Assembly (NCBI RefSeq): GCF_026427775.1
Contig: NZ_CP044532.1
Location: 3,286,001 to 3,350,000, forward strand
Direction: 5' to 3'
Origin: Arthrobacter sp. CDRTa11
GTDB taxonomy: Bacteria; Actinomycetota; Actinomycetes; Actinomycetales; Micrococcaceae
Length of the DNA stretch: 64,000 nt
Shown here in pieces: positions 1 to 9,347 of the stretch. The notes under the pieces are model-generated. The model searched no databases. It saw only the letters and a program-made list of their open reading frames with translations, and had not been told where the DNA came from. A program made the position numbers and the translations under genes. Numbering within the stretch: position 1 is the stretch's first letter; each line of letters starts with the position of its first letter.

Positions 1-1531
1 AGCGGGACCAGATGCGGCCCGCCCAGCCGGGATTTTCGGCGAGCCCCACCACATGGGTGGAAATGGGCGCCCGGCCGGCCGGAAGCTCATCCAGTACCGA
101 CGTTTCGAGGTCGCCGAAGACCGTCATGGCGACCGTCCGCGGAATGGGCGTAGCTGTCATCACCAGCAGGTGCGGCGGTTTGCTGGCCTTGGACCGCAGG
201 ACGTCGCGCTGCTCCACGCCGAAACGGTGTTGCTCGTCCACCACAATCAGGCCCAGGTCATAGAAGGAGACGTTGTCGCTGAGCAGCGCGTGGGTTCCGA
301 TCACAATCCCGGCAGTGCCCGAGGCGGCGTCCAGCAGGGCCTGTTTTCGGGCGGCGGTGGGGAGGGACCCGGTGAGCAGTGTGACCTGCACGGCCTCACC
401 GCCGGAACCTGTACCGGAGCCACCCAGCAGACCGTCCCGGGACAGGGGGCCCAGGATGCGGCGGATCGATTCGAAGTGCTGGGCCGCGAGCACCTCAGTG
501 GGTGCAAGCAGGGCTGCCTGCCCGCCGGCATCCACCACCTGCAGCATGCCCCGGAGCGCCACGATGGTTTTTCCTGAACCCACTTCGCCCTGCAGCAGGC
601 GGTTCATGGGATGGTCCTGCGCCAGTTCAGCAGCGAGGGTTTTCCCCACGGCTGCCTGCCCTGCTGTGAGGGTAAAGGGCAGCTGGGCATCGAACGCCGT
701 AAGCAACCCGTTGGGTACGGGACGCCTCGCCATGGCTTCCTCCGCTGCCCATTGCGCGCGGCGCCGGGCCAGGGCGGACTGCAGCACCAGGGCTTCCTGG
801 TACCGGAAGCGGTCCCGGGCCCGCTGCCAGTCGTTGTCCGTCTCCGGTGCGTGGATGAGCCGATAGGCCTCGGCCACCGGCAGGAATTTCTCCCGGGCCG
901 AAACCGCGGAGGGAAGGGGGTCGGGAAGGGTGCCCAGATCCACTGTTTCGAGCAGGGTGGAAATGACCTTCTGGATGGACCAGCTGGTCAGCTTCGCCGT
1001 GGCCGGGTAGATCGGAATGGGCATGGCCGCCAGTTGCTCCGGATCCTTTCCCTGGGTGAAGGGGTCTTCGTCCAGGAGGAGGAAATCGGGGTTGGTCAGC
1101 CCCAGGGAGCCCCCAAACCGGGTGACCTTGCCCGAGAACAAGGCCCGGCGTCCCTGCAGGAGCTCAGCCTTGGCACGATATCCGTTGAAGAAGCTGACCT
1201 TGAGGGTTCCCGGGACTTTGCCTCGATAGTCGCTGCCTCCCACCAGCCGGAGGCCTCCCTTGCCGTCGTCGTCGGAAATGACGACGTCGGTAATGGTTCC
1301 CCGCCGGGCCCGCATGGAGCGGGTGGTGTTGGAGAGCACGCGGGCGATCAGCGTGACGTCCTCGTCCAGCGGAACCTCGTTGATGGGTGTCAGCTCGCCC
1401 CTGCTCAGGTAGCGGCGCGGGAAGTAATTCAGGAGGGCGCCCACAGTGGTCAGGCCGAGATGCTTCTCTATAACGGCGGCGGACCGCTTTCCGATCCGGC
1501 GTTCAAGGCCCAGGTCAAGTTCAGCGCTCAT
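1..1531 (-). CDS. recG: ATP-dependent DNA helicase RecG (5' part, runs off the window start)
   Basis: RecG remodels stalled replication forks and Holliday junctions with a superfamily 2 helicase motor. About 510 N-terminal codons are present and remain open to base 1. The protein starts MSAELDLGLERRIGKRSA, which begins the wedge-domain region, and carries Walker A GEVGSGKT near residue 320 and the RecG-type motif II DEQHRFGV near residue 433. Family members are usually about 700-750 residues, so the last third with motifs IV-VI lies outside the window. The ATG overlaps the end of the upstream DAK2 gene by 11 bp, which suggests translational coupling. Identity is firm from the two helicase motifs. 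Confidence 0.95.
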   Translation of the reverse strand, partial: MSAELDLGLERRIGKRSAAVIEKHLGLTTVGALLNYFPRRYLSRGELTPINEVPLDEDVTLIARVLSNTTRSMRARRGTITDVVISDDDGKGGLRLVGGSDYRGKVPGTLKVSFFNGYRAKAELLQGRRALFSGKVTRFGGSLGLTNPDFLLLDEDPFTQGKDPEQLAAMPIPIYPATAKLTSWSIQKVISTLLETVDLGTLPDPLPSAVSAREKFLPVAEAYRLIHAPETDNDWQRARDRFRYQEALVLQSALARRRAQWAAEEAMARRPVPNGLLTAFDAQLPFTLTAGQAAVGKTLAAELAQDHPMNRLLQGEVGSGKTIVALRGMLQVVDAGGQAALLAPTEVLAAQHFESIRRILGPLSRDGLLGGSGTGSGGEAVQVTLLTGSLPTAARKQALLDAASGTAGIVIGTHALLSDNVSFYDLGLIVVDEQHRFGVEQRDVLRSKASKPPHLLVMTATPIPRTVAMTVFGDLETSVLDELPAGRAPISTHVVGLAENPGWAGRIWSR

Positions 1532-2576
1532 GCCCATTGATGTTCACCGGGTCTGTTTGGGAGTCGCGGGGCAGGGCGAGTTCGCTGACGGTGATGTGCG
1601 TAGGATCCCCGAGGGAGCGAATGAGCCGGACGGCAGGGTCAGGGTCGGGAACGTGGACATGGACGCGCCAGCGATAGTTGCCGTCGGCATCCGCGGCAGT
1701 GCCAACCTGGCTCATGATGACGGACTCGCCGATCTCGTCCAGACGCTGCCGGAGTGTGGCGGCATGGAGGGGCGAGAGGCTGATGGTGCACATGACTTCC
1801 ACGCCGTCGTCGTCCGGCATGTCACTGTGGATGTGCGGATCTTGGACGTCGTAGCCGTGCAGGCCGTCAAGGAGTTCGCTTTGCAGCTCCTCCCCGAGCA
1901 CAGCCGAGCGGAGGCAGTCCAGGATCAGGAGCATGCCCACCCCGCCGGCGTCCACAACGTGCGCGGCCTGGAGGGCGTCCAGCTGGCCTTCGGTGCGGAT
2001 TACCGCGGCCAGTGCCCCTTCGACCGCGGCGTCGAGTGCCAGGCCAAGGGCGTGGTTGCTGTCGTCGCCGTTCTGCCCTGCATCGACGGAGGCTGCGGCG
2101 CGGGCTGCCGCCTCCATCACGGAGAGCATGGTGCCGGGAACGGGATCGCTCAGGGCGGACCAGGCACGGATCTGTGCGCGGTTCAGGGCCGCGGCAAGCA
2201 GGGTGGACGTGAGCCGTGTATGGCCGGCCAGCGGCTCAGCCGCGGCGCACAGGAAAACCGAGAACAGCGTGCCAGAGTTTCCCCGTGCCTGCTCCATGGC
2301 AGCCTGTCCGGCTGCTGCGAGGACCGCGCCGACGTCGGCCTGAGCGGCGCCGGCTTGCCCGGCTGCGGCTTGCCCGGCAGACTGCCCGGCGCCCGATGCA
2401 TGGACGGCCTGTGCTGCGGCCCGAACGGTGAGGTAGAGGTTGGTACCGGTATCGCCGTCGGCAACAGGGAAAATATTGATGGCATTCAGGCGGTCGCTGT
2501 GGTTGCCGATGGCTGTTTCGGCCTTGCCCAACCACCGCTTCATCGCTTGGGCGTTGGCTGCAACCTTAGTCTGCAA
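1521..2576 (-). CDS. DAK2-domain protein, shortened FakA/YloV-like
   Basis: The N-terminal half is a DAK2 (DhaL-type) nucleotide-binding domain with the signature NIFPVADGDTGTNLYLTV near residues 34-51 and a closing AGGVGMLLILD segment near residue 200. Residues from about 260 resemble the middle domain of fatty acid kinase FakA (EVMCTI, WRVHVHVPDPDPA). The 351-residue length is well short of FakA (about 550), and the C-terminal part that works with FakB is not present. A fatty-acid kinase role is therefore only possible; dihydroxyacetone kinase itself needs other domains. It sits between thiL and recG with 11-bp overlaps on both sides, so it is almost certainly in their operon. Confidence 0.8.
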   Translation of the reverse strand: MQTKVAANAQAMKRWLGKAETAIGNHSDRLNAINIFPVADGDTGTNLYLTVRAAAQAVHASGAGQSAGQAAAGQAGAAQADVGAVLAAAGQAAMEQARGNSGTLFSVFLCAAAEPLAGHTRLTSTLLAAALNRAQIRAWSALSDPVPGTMLSVMEAAARAAASVDAGQNGDDSNHALGLALDAAVEGALAAVIRTEGQLDALQAAHVVDAGGVGMLLILDCLRSAVLGEELQSELLDGLHGYDVQDPHIHSDMPDDDGVEVMCTISLSPLHAATLRQRLDEIGESVIMSQVGTAADADGNYRWRVHVHVPDPDPAVRLIRSLGDPTHITVSELALPRDSQTDPVNINGHER

Positions 2577-3606
2577 AGTGATCCCATCCCCCGGTGTCAG
2601 CGGTGTGGCCTGAAATTTTGACGCCCGGGCTTTCGTTCGTCCCCAAGGCTTGTACTGAGCCTATCGCAGTGAATACGGGAGGCAGCTGAATGTCCGGTGG
2701 AAATGTGGCCAGGAGTCCGTGGTCCTCGCCGCCGCCCAGGACCCACACCAAAGGGTCGGTGCCCAGAAAGTCCGACGCCGGCGCCAGGCACTCCGCCAGC
2801 CGCTTCAGTTCCTGCGGGTCCAGGTCCAGGACAACGCCGCTGGCGCTGGCCAGGCGTGCGCCATCGCGGACGAGCCCGTCCGAAACGTCCAGCATGGCGG
2901 TGGCGCCGGCCAGCCGGGCAGCCGGTCCGGCCGACAATGGGGGCAGGGGCCTGCACTGGACATCCAGGAGTGCCCGCTGTTCCGGGTTGATGGTGGTGAC
3001 GTCCCGGTCCGATTCCAGCAGCGCCAATCCAGCCGCTGCCCGGCCAACCGTACCGGCAAACGCCAGGACATCTCCCGGACGTGCACCGGAACGCAGCACT
3101 GCGTCTCCCCCCGAGAGTGTGCCAAGGACGGCGACGGAGACGGAAATTTCCCGGCCGCGGCCCAGGTCGCCGCCGGCCACGGAGCAGTCCACCGCACCCA
3201 GCTCTCGGATTCCCGCCGTCAGGCCGTCTGCCAGGTCCTCCACCCAGCTGACCGGAGTTTCCGGAGGCAGGGTCAGGCTGACCACCATGGACGTGGCAGT
3301 GGCACCCATGGCGTTGATGTCGCTGAGATTCTGCGCCGCGGCTTTCCAGCCGACGTCGTAGCCTGTTGTGCGGTATCCGTTGGGCCATAGCAGCCGAAAA
3401 TCCTGGTCCTGTACCTGGGTGTCAATGCTGATGACCGTCCTGCCGTCCGGAGAAGCGATGATGGCGGCGTCATCACCGGGCCCAAGCACGACAGCCGAGC
3501 CATGCCGGCCCTCCATGTCGAGGCGCGGAAAGATCCTGGACAGCAGTTCGGATTCGGACAATTCACCAACAGCCCCGGGGTTACCCGGCTGGCGGTCTTC
3601 AGGCAT
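2566..3606 (-). CDS. thiL: Thiamine-monophosphate kinase
   Basis: ThiL phosphorylates thiamine monophosphate to thiamine diphosphate, the cofactor of acetohydroxyacid synthase encoded further along. Family hallmarks are visible in order: GPGDDAAII, the SIDTQVQDQDF strand, LSDINAMGATATSMVVSL, GGDLGRG, LDVSDGLVRD and the late GGGEDHGLLATF. The reading frame is open further upstream, but homology begins after this ATG (MPEDRQPGNPG, 346 aa). A GTG at 3621 preceded closely by AGGTGG is an alternative start. Its 3' end overlaps the DAK2 gene by 11 bp. The DUF3515 lipoprotein gene is divergent. Confidence 0.93.
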   Translation of the reverse strand: MPEDRQPGNPGAVGELSESELLSRIFPRLDMEGRHGSAVVLGPGDDAAIIASPDGRTVISIDTQVQDQDFRLLWPNGYRTTGYDVGWKAAAQNLSDINAMGATATSMVVSLTLPPETPVSWVEDLADGLTAGIRELGAVDCSVAGGDLGRGREISVSVAVLGTLSGGDAVLRSGARPGDVLAFAGTVGRAAAGLALLESDRDVTTINPEQRALLDVQCRPLPPLSAGPAARLAGATAMLDVSDGLVRDGARLASASGVVLDLDPQELKRLAECLAPASDFLGTDPLVWVLGGGEDHGLLATFPPDIQLPPVFTAIGSVQALGTNESPGVKISGHTADTGGWDHFAD

Positions 3607-3716
3607 GGGGTTCTCAGGCACGCCACCTACGCTACAGCGCCGGACTGACATTGCGGGCTGGGTCGGCGAAAGCGCGGGGTCCTCGCGGATTCCGCTGCGG
3701 CGATAGGCTGGGTTAT

Positions 3717-4223
3717 ATGCACTGCCGCCCTTCATCCCTGCCTGTCCGCGCCTTCGGCATCCTGCTGGCCGGGGCACTGGCCGGATCGGCCCTCACCGCC
3801 TGCTCGCCCGTTGTGGACGTGACTGCCGCGAAAGACGCCGCCAATCCAGCCTGCGCCCCCATGATGGTGGCGCTCCCGGACTCCATCGGCGACGCCGGCC
3901 TGAGGAAGACGAACAGCCAGGCCACTGCAGCCTGGGGGGATCCCTCAGTGGTGGTCCTGCGATGCGGTGTCAACGTACCGGGGCCCACGACGGACCGTTG
4001 CGTTAGCGTCAATGGCATCGATTGGGTCATCAAGGAGGGCGACCCTGTCTACACGCTAACCACGTTCGGGCGCGAGCCTGCCACCGAAATCCTGCTGGAT
4101 CCGGAAAAGATCCCTTCCGCCACTGTCCTGGCCGATCTTTCCGGCGCGGCAGGGAAAATTCCCGCTACCCGGAACTGCGTAGGCCAGCAGGAACTGCAGA
4201 ACCTGCCCGGCAGCACCCAGTAA
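3717..4223 (+). CDS. DUF3515 family lipoprotein
   Basis: A 168-residue exported protein with a basic N-terminus, a hydrophobic stretch and the lipobox LTAC near residue 28, so it should be lipid-anchored outside the membrane. The body (CAPMMVALPDSIG, VVLRCGVN, VNGIDWVI, TTFGREPATEI) is the actinobacterial DUF3515 family, whose function is unknown. Members are usually found close to thiL and ddl, as here. The frame is open from 3651, but the signal peptide dictates the ATG at 3717. It is the only plus-strand gene in the first 10 kb and converges with ddl. Confidence 0.85.
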   Translation: MHCRPSSLPVRAFGILLAGALAGSALTACSPVVDVTAAKDAANPACAPMMVALPDSIGDAGLRKTNSQATAAWGDPSVVVLRCGVNVPGPTTDRCVSVNGIDWVIKEGDPVYTLTTFGREPATEILLDPEKIPSATVLADLSGAAGKIPATRNCVGQQELQNLPGSTQ

Positions 4224-4273
4224 AGCAGCACCAGCGCAAAACCCTGAGGCCGCGCCCGCGAAATGCAAGACCG

Positions 4274-5425
4274 TTAGCGCAAGCCCGTCTTCCGGTTCAG
4301 CGCAAGGTAGATCAGTTCATCAATCAGTTCCGCGTAGTTCAGTCCGGACGCCGCCCACATCTGGGGATACATGCTCTTGGGCGTGAATCCCGGCATGGTG
4401 TTGATCTCGTTGATGATCACTTCGCCGTCGGGGGTGTAGAAGAAGTCGACTCGGCTGAGCCCTTCGGCTCCCACCGCATCAAAGGCAGCAGCCGCCAGAT
4501 CCCGCACCCGGGCGATGGCTTCTTCCGGGATGTCAGCCGGGCAGCTAAGTGCGGCGGCGTCATCTTCGACGTACTTGGCGTTGAAATCGTAGAACTCGTG
4601 GCTGCCGCCCGCTACCGAGATTTCACCGGGCATGGAGGTGCGTGGGGCATCCGTTCCACGGCCTTCCAATACGGCGCACTCGATTTCACGGCCTGTAATG
4701 CCTGCCTCGATAACCAGTTTGAGGTCGTGCCGGCGTGCTTCCTCGACGGCGGCGTCCAGCCCCTCCATGGAGTCCACCTTGGAAATCCCCATGGATGATC
4801 CGGCCCGGGCCGGTTTGACGAACACCGGGAAACCAAGCAGGTCCACCTGTTTGCGGACCGCTTCCGGGTCCTTGAGCCATTGCCGGTCAGTGACGGCAAC
4901 GTAGGGCCCCACGTGGAGCCCGGCTGCCTCAAAAACCACCTTCATGTAGTGCTTGTCCATGCCTACGGCCGAGGCAAGGACCCCGGCGCCCACATAGCGG
5001 GTGTCAGAAAGTTCCAGGAGCCCCTGGATGGTGCCATCCTCACCAAAGGGACCATGGAGGAGGGGAAAGACCACATCAACGGTTCCGAGTTCCTGCGGCA
5101 CTTCGTTGGGGGAAGCGACGATCAACTGGTGGTCTCCGCCGATTTCGGCGAGTGTCACTGTTTTCGACGACGGCGGCACCTCCGGCAGCGACGCCGAGGA
5201 CAGGGACCATTGGGCCGTGTCCGCGGCAGCGAGCACCCATTGCCCCGACTTGGCAATGCCGATGGGAATGACGTCGTACTTGTCTTTGTTGATGGCGCCG
5301 AGAACGCCGGCGGCGGTTACACAGCTCACCGCATGTTCGCTGGAACGGCCGCCAAACAGCACCGCCACTCTTGGTTTCCGCCGAGCGGCTGAAGCTTCCG
5401 GAGCCAGTTTGTCTTCTTCGGACAT
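4274..5425 (-). CDS. ddl: D-alanine--D-alanine ligase
   Basis: Joins two D-alanines with ATP to make the dipeptide terminus of the peptidoglycan precursor. At 383 residues it has the N-terminal VAVLFGGRSSEHAVS motif, the substrate loop GPFGEDGTIQG, the ATP-grasp segment VFVKPARAGSSMGISKV, the omega-loop YDFNAKY and the Mg-binding end INEINTMPGFTPKSMYP. The AKY version of the omega loop is typical of D-Ala-D-Ala rather than D-Ala-D-Lac enzymes. It starts 2 bp after the gpsA stop, so the two are co-transcribed. Confidence 0.96.
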   Translation of the reverse strand: MSEEDKLAPEASAARRKPRVAVLFGGRSSEHAVSCVTAAGVLGAINKDKYDVIPIGIAKSGQWVLAAADTAQWSLSSASLPEVPPSSKTVTLAEIGGDHQLIVASPNEVPQELGTVDVVFPLLHGPFGEDGTIQGLLELSDTRYVGAGVLASAVGMDKHYMKVVFEAAGLHVGPYVAVTDRQWLKDPEAVRKQVDLLGFPVFVKPARAGSSMGISKVDSMEGLDAAVEEARRHDLKLVIEAGITGREIECAVLEGRGTDAPRTSMPGEISVAGGSHEFYDFNAKYVEDDAAALSCPADIPEEAIARVRDLAAAAFDAVGAEGLSRVDFFYTPDGEVIINEINTMPGFTPKSMYPQMWAASGLNYAELIDELIYLALNRKTGLR

Positions 5426-5427
5426 TG

Positions 5428-6480
5428 TCAGTAATCGCCTTCGGGTTTCAGGTCCCGGGCCAGCAACAGCGGCCCCAGTTGGTCAACGGACAGTTTGCCC
5501 GCCAGGACGGCAACCACCGCGGCAGTAATGGGCATTTCCACACCCAGCTTTCCGGCGAGCTCATGCACGGCCTGGCCGGACTTAATGCCTTCCGCGGTTT
5601 GGGTCATCTTCTGGGCAACTTCGTCCAGCGTGAGCCCCTCGCCCAGGAGCCGGCCGGCTGTATGGTTCCTGGACAGTGGCGACGAGCAGGTAGCCACGAG
5701 ATCGCCCAGCCCGGCCAGTCCCGCCATGGTTTGCGCCTCGCCGCCCAGGGCAAGCGCCAGCCTGGAGGTCTCTGCCAGCCCGCGGGTGATGACTGAGGCC
5801 TTGGTGTTGTCCCCCATCTGCTTTCCTTCGCAGATGCCCACGGCAAGCGCGATGACGTTCTTGACGATGCCCCCGATTTCCACGCCCACGACATCCGTGG
5901 TGGTGTAGGGGCGGAAGTACGGAGCGGTGCAGCTTCGTGCGATCCAGCCTGCTGCAGCGGCGTCCGTGCACGCCACCACGGAAGCGGTGGGTTCTTCGCG
6001 GGCAATTTCCATGGCAAGGTTTGGTCCTGACACCACGGCGATGCGGCCACTGGGGATCCCCAGCTCTTCGCCGATGACCTCGCTCATGCGTGCATCGGTG
6101 CCGAGTTCCAGTCCCTTCATCAGGGAAACCACCATGGCGTCCGGAGCAATCATGGGCTTCCACTCGCGAAGCTGGAGCCGGAGGGATTGTGCCGGGACGG
6201 CCAGTACAACAAGGTCTGCGCCGTCAAGGACTTCACGGACATCCATGGAGGCCACAATGACGTCCGGCAAGGGGATTTCTTTGAGGTACTGGAAGTTGCG
6301 GTGGCTGCTGTTGATCTGCTCCACCACTTCGCTGCGCCTGCCCCATAGCCTGATGCTCCGCTTGTCCCCGGCAGCGGTGGCAGCATCGGCGAGGATTTTG
6401 GCGAACGTGGTCCCCCACGAGCCTGCGCCAAGGACAGCGACAGACTTCGCAGCGCCCGGGTGGCTTCCGTCAGCCGTCAT
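5428..6480 (-). CDS. gpsA: NAD(P)+-dependent glycerol-3-phosphate dehydrogenase
   Basis: Reduces dihydroxyacetone phosphate to sn-glycerol-3-phosphate, the backbone for phospholipids. The 350-residue protein shows the Rossmann motif VLGAGSWGTTFAKI near residue 16, GPNLAMEIAREEPTA, the catalytic-lysine region IGGIVKNVIALAVGI and the C-terminal GLGDLVATCSSPLSRN signature. Its ATG overlaps the plsC stop in an ATGA arrangement. With plsC next door the pair supplies and then acylates glycerol-3-phosphate or its acyl product. Confidence 0.96.
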   Translation of the reverse strand: MTADGSHPGAAKSVAVLGAGSWGTTFAKILADAATAAGDKRSIRLWGRRSEVVEQINSSHRNFQYLKEIPLPDVIVASMDVREVLDGADLVVLAVPAQSLRLQLREWKPMIAPDAMVVSLMKGLELGTDARMSEVIGEELGIPSGRIAVVSGPNLAMEIAREEPTASVVACTDAAAAGWIARSCTAPYFRPYTTTDVVGVEIGGIVKNVIALAVGICEGKQMGDNTKASVITRGLAETSRLALALGGEAQTMAGLAGLGDLVATCSSPLSRNHTAGRLLGEGLTLDEVAQKMTQTAEGIKSGQAVHELAGKLGVEMPITAAVVAVLAGKLSVDQLGPLLLARDLKPEGDY

Positions 6481-7280
6481 GTGCCGTCCGCCTCGCGGGC
6501 AGTACCGCTAGCCGACGGTTCATCAGAGCCACCTGGCCGGGGACCGCCTTCCACAAACCGCCCGTGCTTGGCCTGGTTGTGCTTGGAGGGGTCCCACCGC
6601 TCGGCGGGGGCCTCCTCTCCCCTGATTCCGGCCAGCAGCGCCGTTACGGCATCCATGATGGCGTCCGTGGCAGCTGTCAGTGTGGCCTTATCCAGGGGTC
6701 TGCCGGAAAAGGCGCTCAGATCCACCGGGTCACCCACCACAACCCGCGACGTTTTGCGCGGGAAAAGGTGGAAGCCCTTGGCATAGCGGGGAAACACTTC
6801 GTGGGCACCCCAGTGGGCGATGGGCACCACGGGAATTCCAGCTTCCAGAGCCAGCCGGGCTGCCCCGGTGTGGCCCTTCATGGGCCACAGGTCGGGGTCG
6901 CGCGTCAGCGTGCCCTCGGGATAAATGATGATCGCGCCACCTTCCGCCACGATCTCCTGGGCGAGCTGGAGCGACCGGTTGGCTCCCGCCGTCGAGCGTT
7001 CCACCGGGATCTGCTTGGTGGCCCGCAGGATCCAGCCCAGTGCCGGGACCTTAAAGAGGGAGGCCTTCGCCAGGAAGTGCGGCGCGCGCTTCTGGTTGTA
7101 GAGCAGGTGCCCCACGATCAGGGGATCGATTTCGGTGCAGTGGTTGGGCGCGGCGATAAAGCCGCCGGGCGGCAGCTTCTCGGTGCCTTCCCATTTTTTG
7201 GCCATCATGAGGTTCAGCAGGGTGCGCGCTATCGCGGCGATGACCACAAACGTGGCCTGGCTTTTGGCCGTTTCCTTCAC
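6477..7280 (-). CDS. plsC: 1-acyl-sn-glycerol-3-phosphate acyltransferase family protein
   Basis: A 267-residue acyltransferase of the PlsC/LPLAT superfamily that should make phosphatidic acid at the membrane. Visible signatures are the HX4D motif NHCTEIDP near residues 46-53 and the glycerophosphate-binding block YPEGTLTRD near residue 120. An N-terminal hydrophobic helix anchors it. The start is GTG preceded by GGTGGA. It begins 9 bp after the murA stop and overlaps gpsA by 4 bp. A tail of about 35 polar residues after the fold is not conserved in the family. Confidence 0.9.
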   Translation of the reverse strand: MKETAKSQATFVVIAAIARTLLNLMMAKKWEGTEKLPPGGFIAAPNHCTEIDPLIVGHLLYNQKRAPHFLAKASLFKVPALGWILRATKQIPVERSTAGANRSLQLAQEIVAEGGAIIIYPEGTLTRDPDLWPMKGHTGAARLALEAGIPVVPIAHWGAHEVFPRYAKGFHLFPRKTSRVVVGDPVDLSAFSGRPLDKATLTAATDAIMDAVTALLAGIRGEEAPAERWDPSKHNQAKHGRFVEGGPRPGGSDEPSASGTAREADGT

Positions 7281-7289
7281 TGTCCACCG

Positions 7290-8615
7290 CTACTTTGCTG
7301 AGGTGATGTCGAAATCGGCCCCAAGGCCGGCAAGCTTTTCCGTGAACCGCTCATAGCCCCGGTTGATGATGTCGATCCCGGTGACCCGTGACGTGCCAGT
7401 GGCAGCGAGGGCGGCGATCAGGTGGCTGAAACCGCCGCGCAGGTCCGGGACGTCGATGTCGGTGCCCTTGAGCTGCATCGGTCCGGAAATGACGGCGGAG
7501 TGGAGGAAGTTGCGCTGGCCGAACCTGCAGGGCACGCTTCCCAGGCATTCGCGGTGCACCTGGATGCTGGCGCCCATCCTGATCAGGGCGTCTGTGAACC
7601 CAAAGCGGTTTTCATAGACGGTCTCGTGCACGATCGAGACGCCCTCGGCCTGGGTCAGGGCCACCACCAGCGGCTGCTGCCAGTCGGTCATGAAGCCGGG
7701 GTGTACGTCGGTTTCCAGGACCAGTGGACTGAGCTTCCCGCCCCGGTGGTAGAAACGGATGCCGTCCTCACCGATGTCCATGCCGCCGCCCACCTTGCGG
7801 TAGGTGTTCAGGAACGTCATCATGTCCCGCTGGGAAGCACCTTCGACAAAGATGTCTCCCCGCGTCACCAGGGCAGCTGATGCCCACGACGCCGATTCGT
7901 TGCGGTCTGAGAGGGCGCGGTGGTTATAACCGCCCAGGTCCCGGACGCCTTCGATGCGGATGGTCCTGTCCGTCTGGACGCTGATGATGGCGCCCATTTT
8001 CTGCAGGACCGCGATGAGGTCGATGATCTCCGGCTCGGTGGCTGCGCCCTCGAGTTCGGTGATGCCCTCGGCACGGGTGGCGCTGAGCAGCACCTGTTCG
8101 GTAGCGCCGACAGAGGGATAGGGAAGGGATATTTTTGCCCCGTGCAGACCCTTGGGTGCGGAGATGTGGATGCCGCCAGGCCGCTTTTCAACCACAGCGC
8201 CGAACTGGCGCAGGACGTTGAGGTGGTAGTCGATGGGCCGGTCGCCGATCTTGCAGCCGCCCAGATCCGGGATGAAGGCCTCGCCGATCGCGTGGATGAG
8301 GGGCCCGCACAGCAGGATGGGAATCCTGGAATCGCCGGCATGCGCGTCGATGGCAGTGCTTGGAGCAGTCTTGGCAGCCTTCGGGTCAAGGGTGAGGTCC
8401 CCGGTGACGGGATCCTTCACCACCGTTACTCCATGCAGCTGCAGGAGCGAGGTGACAACCTCCACGTCCTTGATTTCCGGAACGTTCCGCAGCACCGACG
8501 GTTCGTTTCCCAGCAACGCTGCCACCATCGCCTTGGGAACCAAATTCTTGGCCCCGCGGACGGTGACACGGCCTGTAAGCGGGACGCCGCCGCGGATTGT
8601 CAGAACACTACTCAT
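7290..8615 (-). CDS. murA: UDP-N-acetylglucosamine 1-carboxyvinyltransferase
   Basis: Transfers enolpyruvate from PEP to UDP-GlcNAc, the first committed step of peptidoglycan synthesis. The 441-residue protein is an EPSP-synthase-type fold with the N-terminal RGAKNLVPKAM motif (Lys23, Asn24) and the catalytic loop LGGCKIGDRPID, in which the active-site cysteine (Cys121) and following Arg126 are kept. PSVGATEQVLLSA and WASAALVTRG further support the family. It heads the murA-plsC-gpsA-ddl run, with AAGGAAACC ahead of the ATG. Confidence 0.95.
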   Translation of the reverse strand: MSSVLTIRGGVPLTGRVTVRGAKNLVPKAMVAALLGNEPSVLRNVPEIKDVEVVTSLLQLHGVTVVKDPVTGDLTLDPKAAKTAPSTAIDAHAGDSRIPILLCGPLIHAIGEAFIPDLGGCKIGDRPIDYHLNVLRQFGAVVEKRPGGIHISAPKGLHGAKISLPYPSVGATEQVLLSATRAEGITELEGAATEPEIIDLIAVLQKMGAIISVQTDRTIRIEGVRDLGGYNHRALSDRNESASWASAALVTRGDIFVEGASQRDMMTFLNTYRKVGGGMDIGEDGIRFYHRGGKLSPLVLETDVHPGFMTDWQQPLVVALTQAEGVSIVHETVYENRFGFTDALIRMGASIQVHRECLGSVPCRFGQRNFLHSAVISGPMQLKGTDIDVPDLRGGFSHLIAALAATGTSRVTGIDIINRGYERFTEKLAGLGADFDITSAK

Positions 8616-8736
8616 ATACCGGTTTCCTTACGATTACTCGCCCCCAAATCCTTGCAAAGGCTCCTGCTAAGCATAGGAGGTCGCTTTACCGAACCGAAAT
8701 AAGGGGCGTCGGAGGCCGGCGTGGCGTCTGTCCTCC

Positions 8737-9339
8737 TCAGGAAAGGCGTGCGGGCAGTGTTGTGGGCTTGAACGCCGGCCTGGTGGCCTCGTAGGCGGTG
8801 ATGTCCGCTTCGTGCTGGAGGGTGAGCCCGATGTCATCCAGGCCCTCGAGGAGGCGCCAGCGGGTGTAATCATCGATGTCGAACGGAGCCACGATGTTGC
8901 CGCAGATGACTGTCTTGGACACCAGGTCAACAGTGACTTCAGTGCCCGGGGCGTTCTCCAGCTCTTTCCAGATCAGCTCGATGTCATCCTGGGCGAGCTC
9001 GGCGGCCAGCAGGCCCTGTTTGCCGGAGTTGCCGCGGAAGATGTCCGCGAACCGGGAGGACAGGACCGTCTTGAAGCCGTAGTCCTTCAGCGCCCACACG
9101 GCGTGTTCACGGGACGAGCCGGTGCCGAAGTCGGGGCCTGCCACCAGTACGGAGCCGGCGTTGAAGGGCGCCTGGTTCAGGATGAAGGACGGGTCTTTGC
9201 GCCAGGCCGAGAACAGTGCGTCTTCAAAGCCTGTGCGGGTGATCCGCTTGAGGTAGACGGCAGGGATGATCTGGTCCGTGTCAACGTTGCTTTGGCGCAG
9301 CGGGACGCCGATTCCGGTGTGCGTGGTGAACTTTTCCAT
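8737..9339 (-). CDS. leuD: 3-isopropylmalate dehydratase small subunit
   Basis: Swivel subunit that with LeuC isomerises 2-isopropylmalate to 3-isopropylmalate in leucine synthesis. The 200-residue sequence has the N-terminal [21 protein letters not shown] and the [17 protein letters not shown] substrate loop. Length is normal for bacterial LeuD. It follows leuC after 8 bp, so the two form one transcript. Confidence 0.97.
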   Translation of the reverse strand: MEKFTTHTGIGVPLRQSNVDTDQIIPAVYLKRITRTGFEDALFSAWRKDPSFILNQAPFNAGSVLVAGPDFGTGSSREHAVWALKDYGFKTVLSSRFADIFRGNSGKQGLLAAELAQDDIELIWKELENAPGTEVTVDLVSKTVICGNIVAPFDIDDYTRWRLLEGLDDIGLTLQHEADITAYEATRPAFKPTTLPARLS

Positions 9340-9347
9340 GGCGTGTC

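Noticed and set aside
611..1540. 309-codon open frame on the plus strand
   Set aside because: It is antisense to recG, whose helicase motifs are clear. High GC gives long shadow frames.
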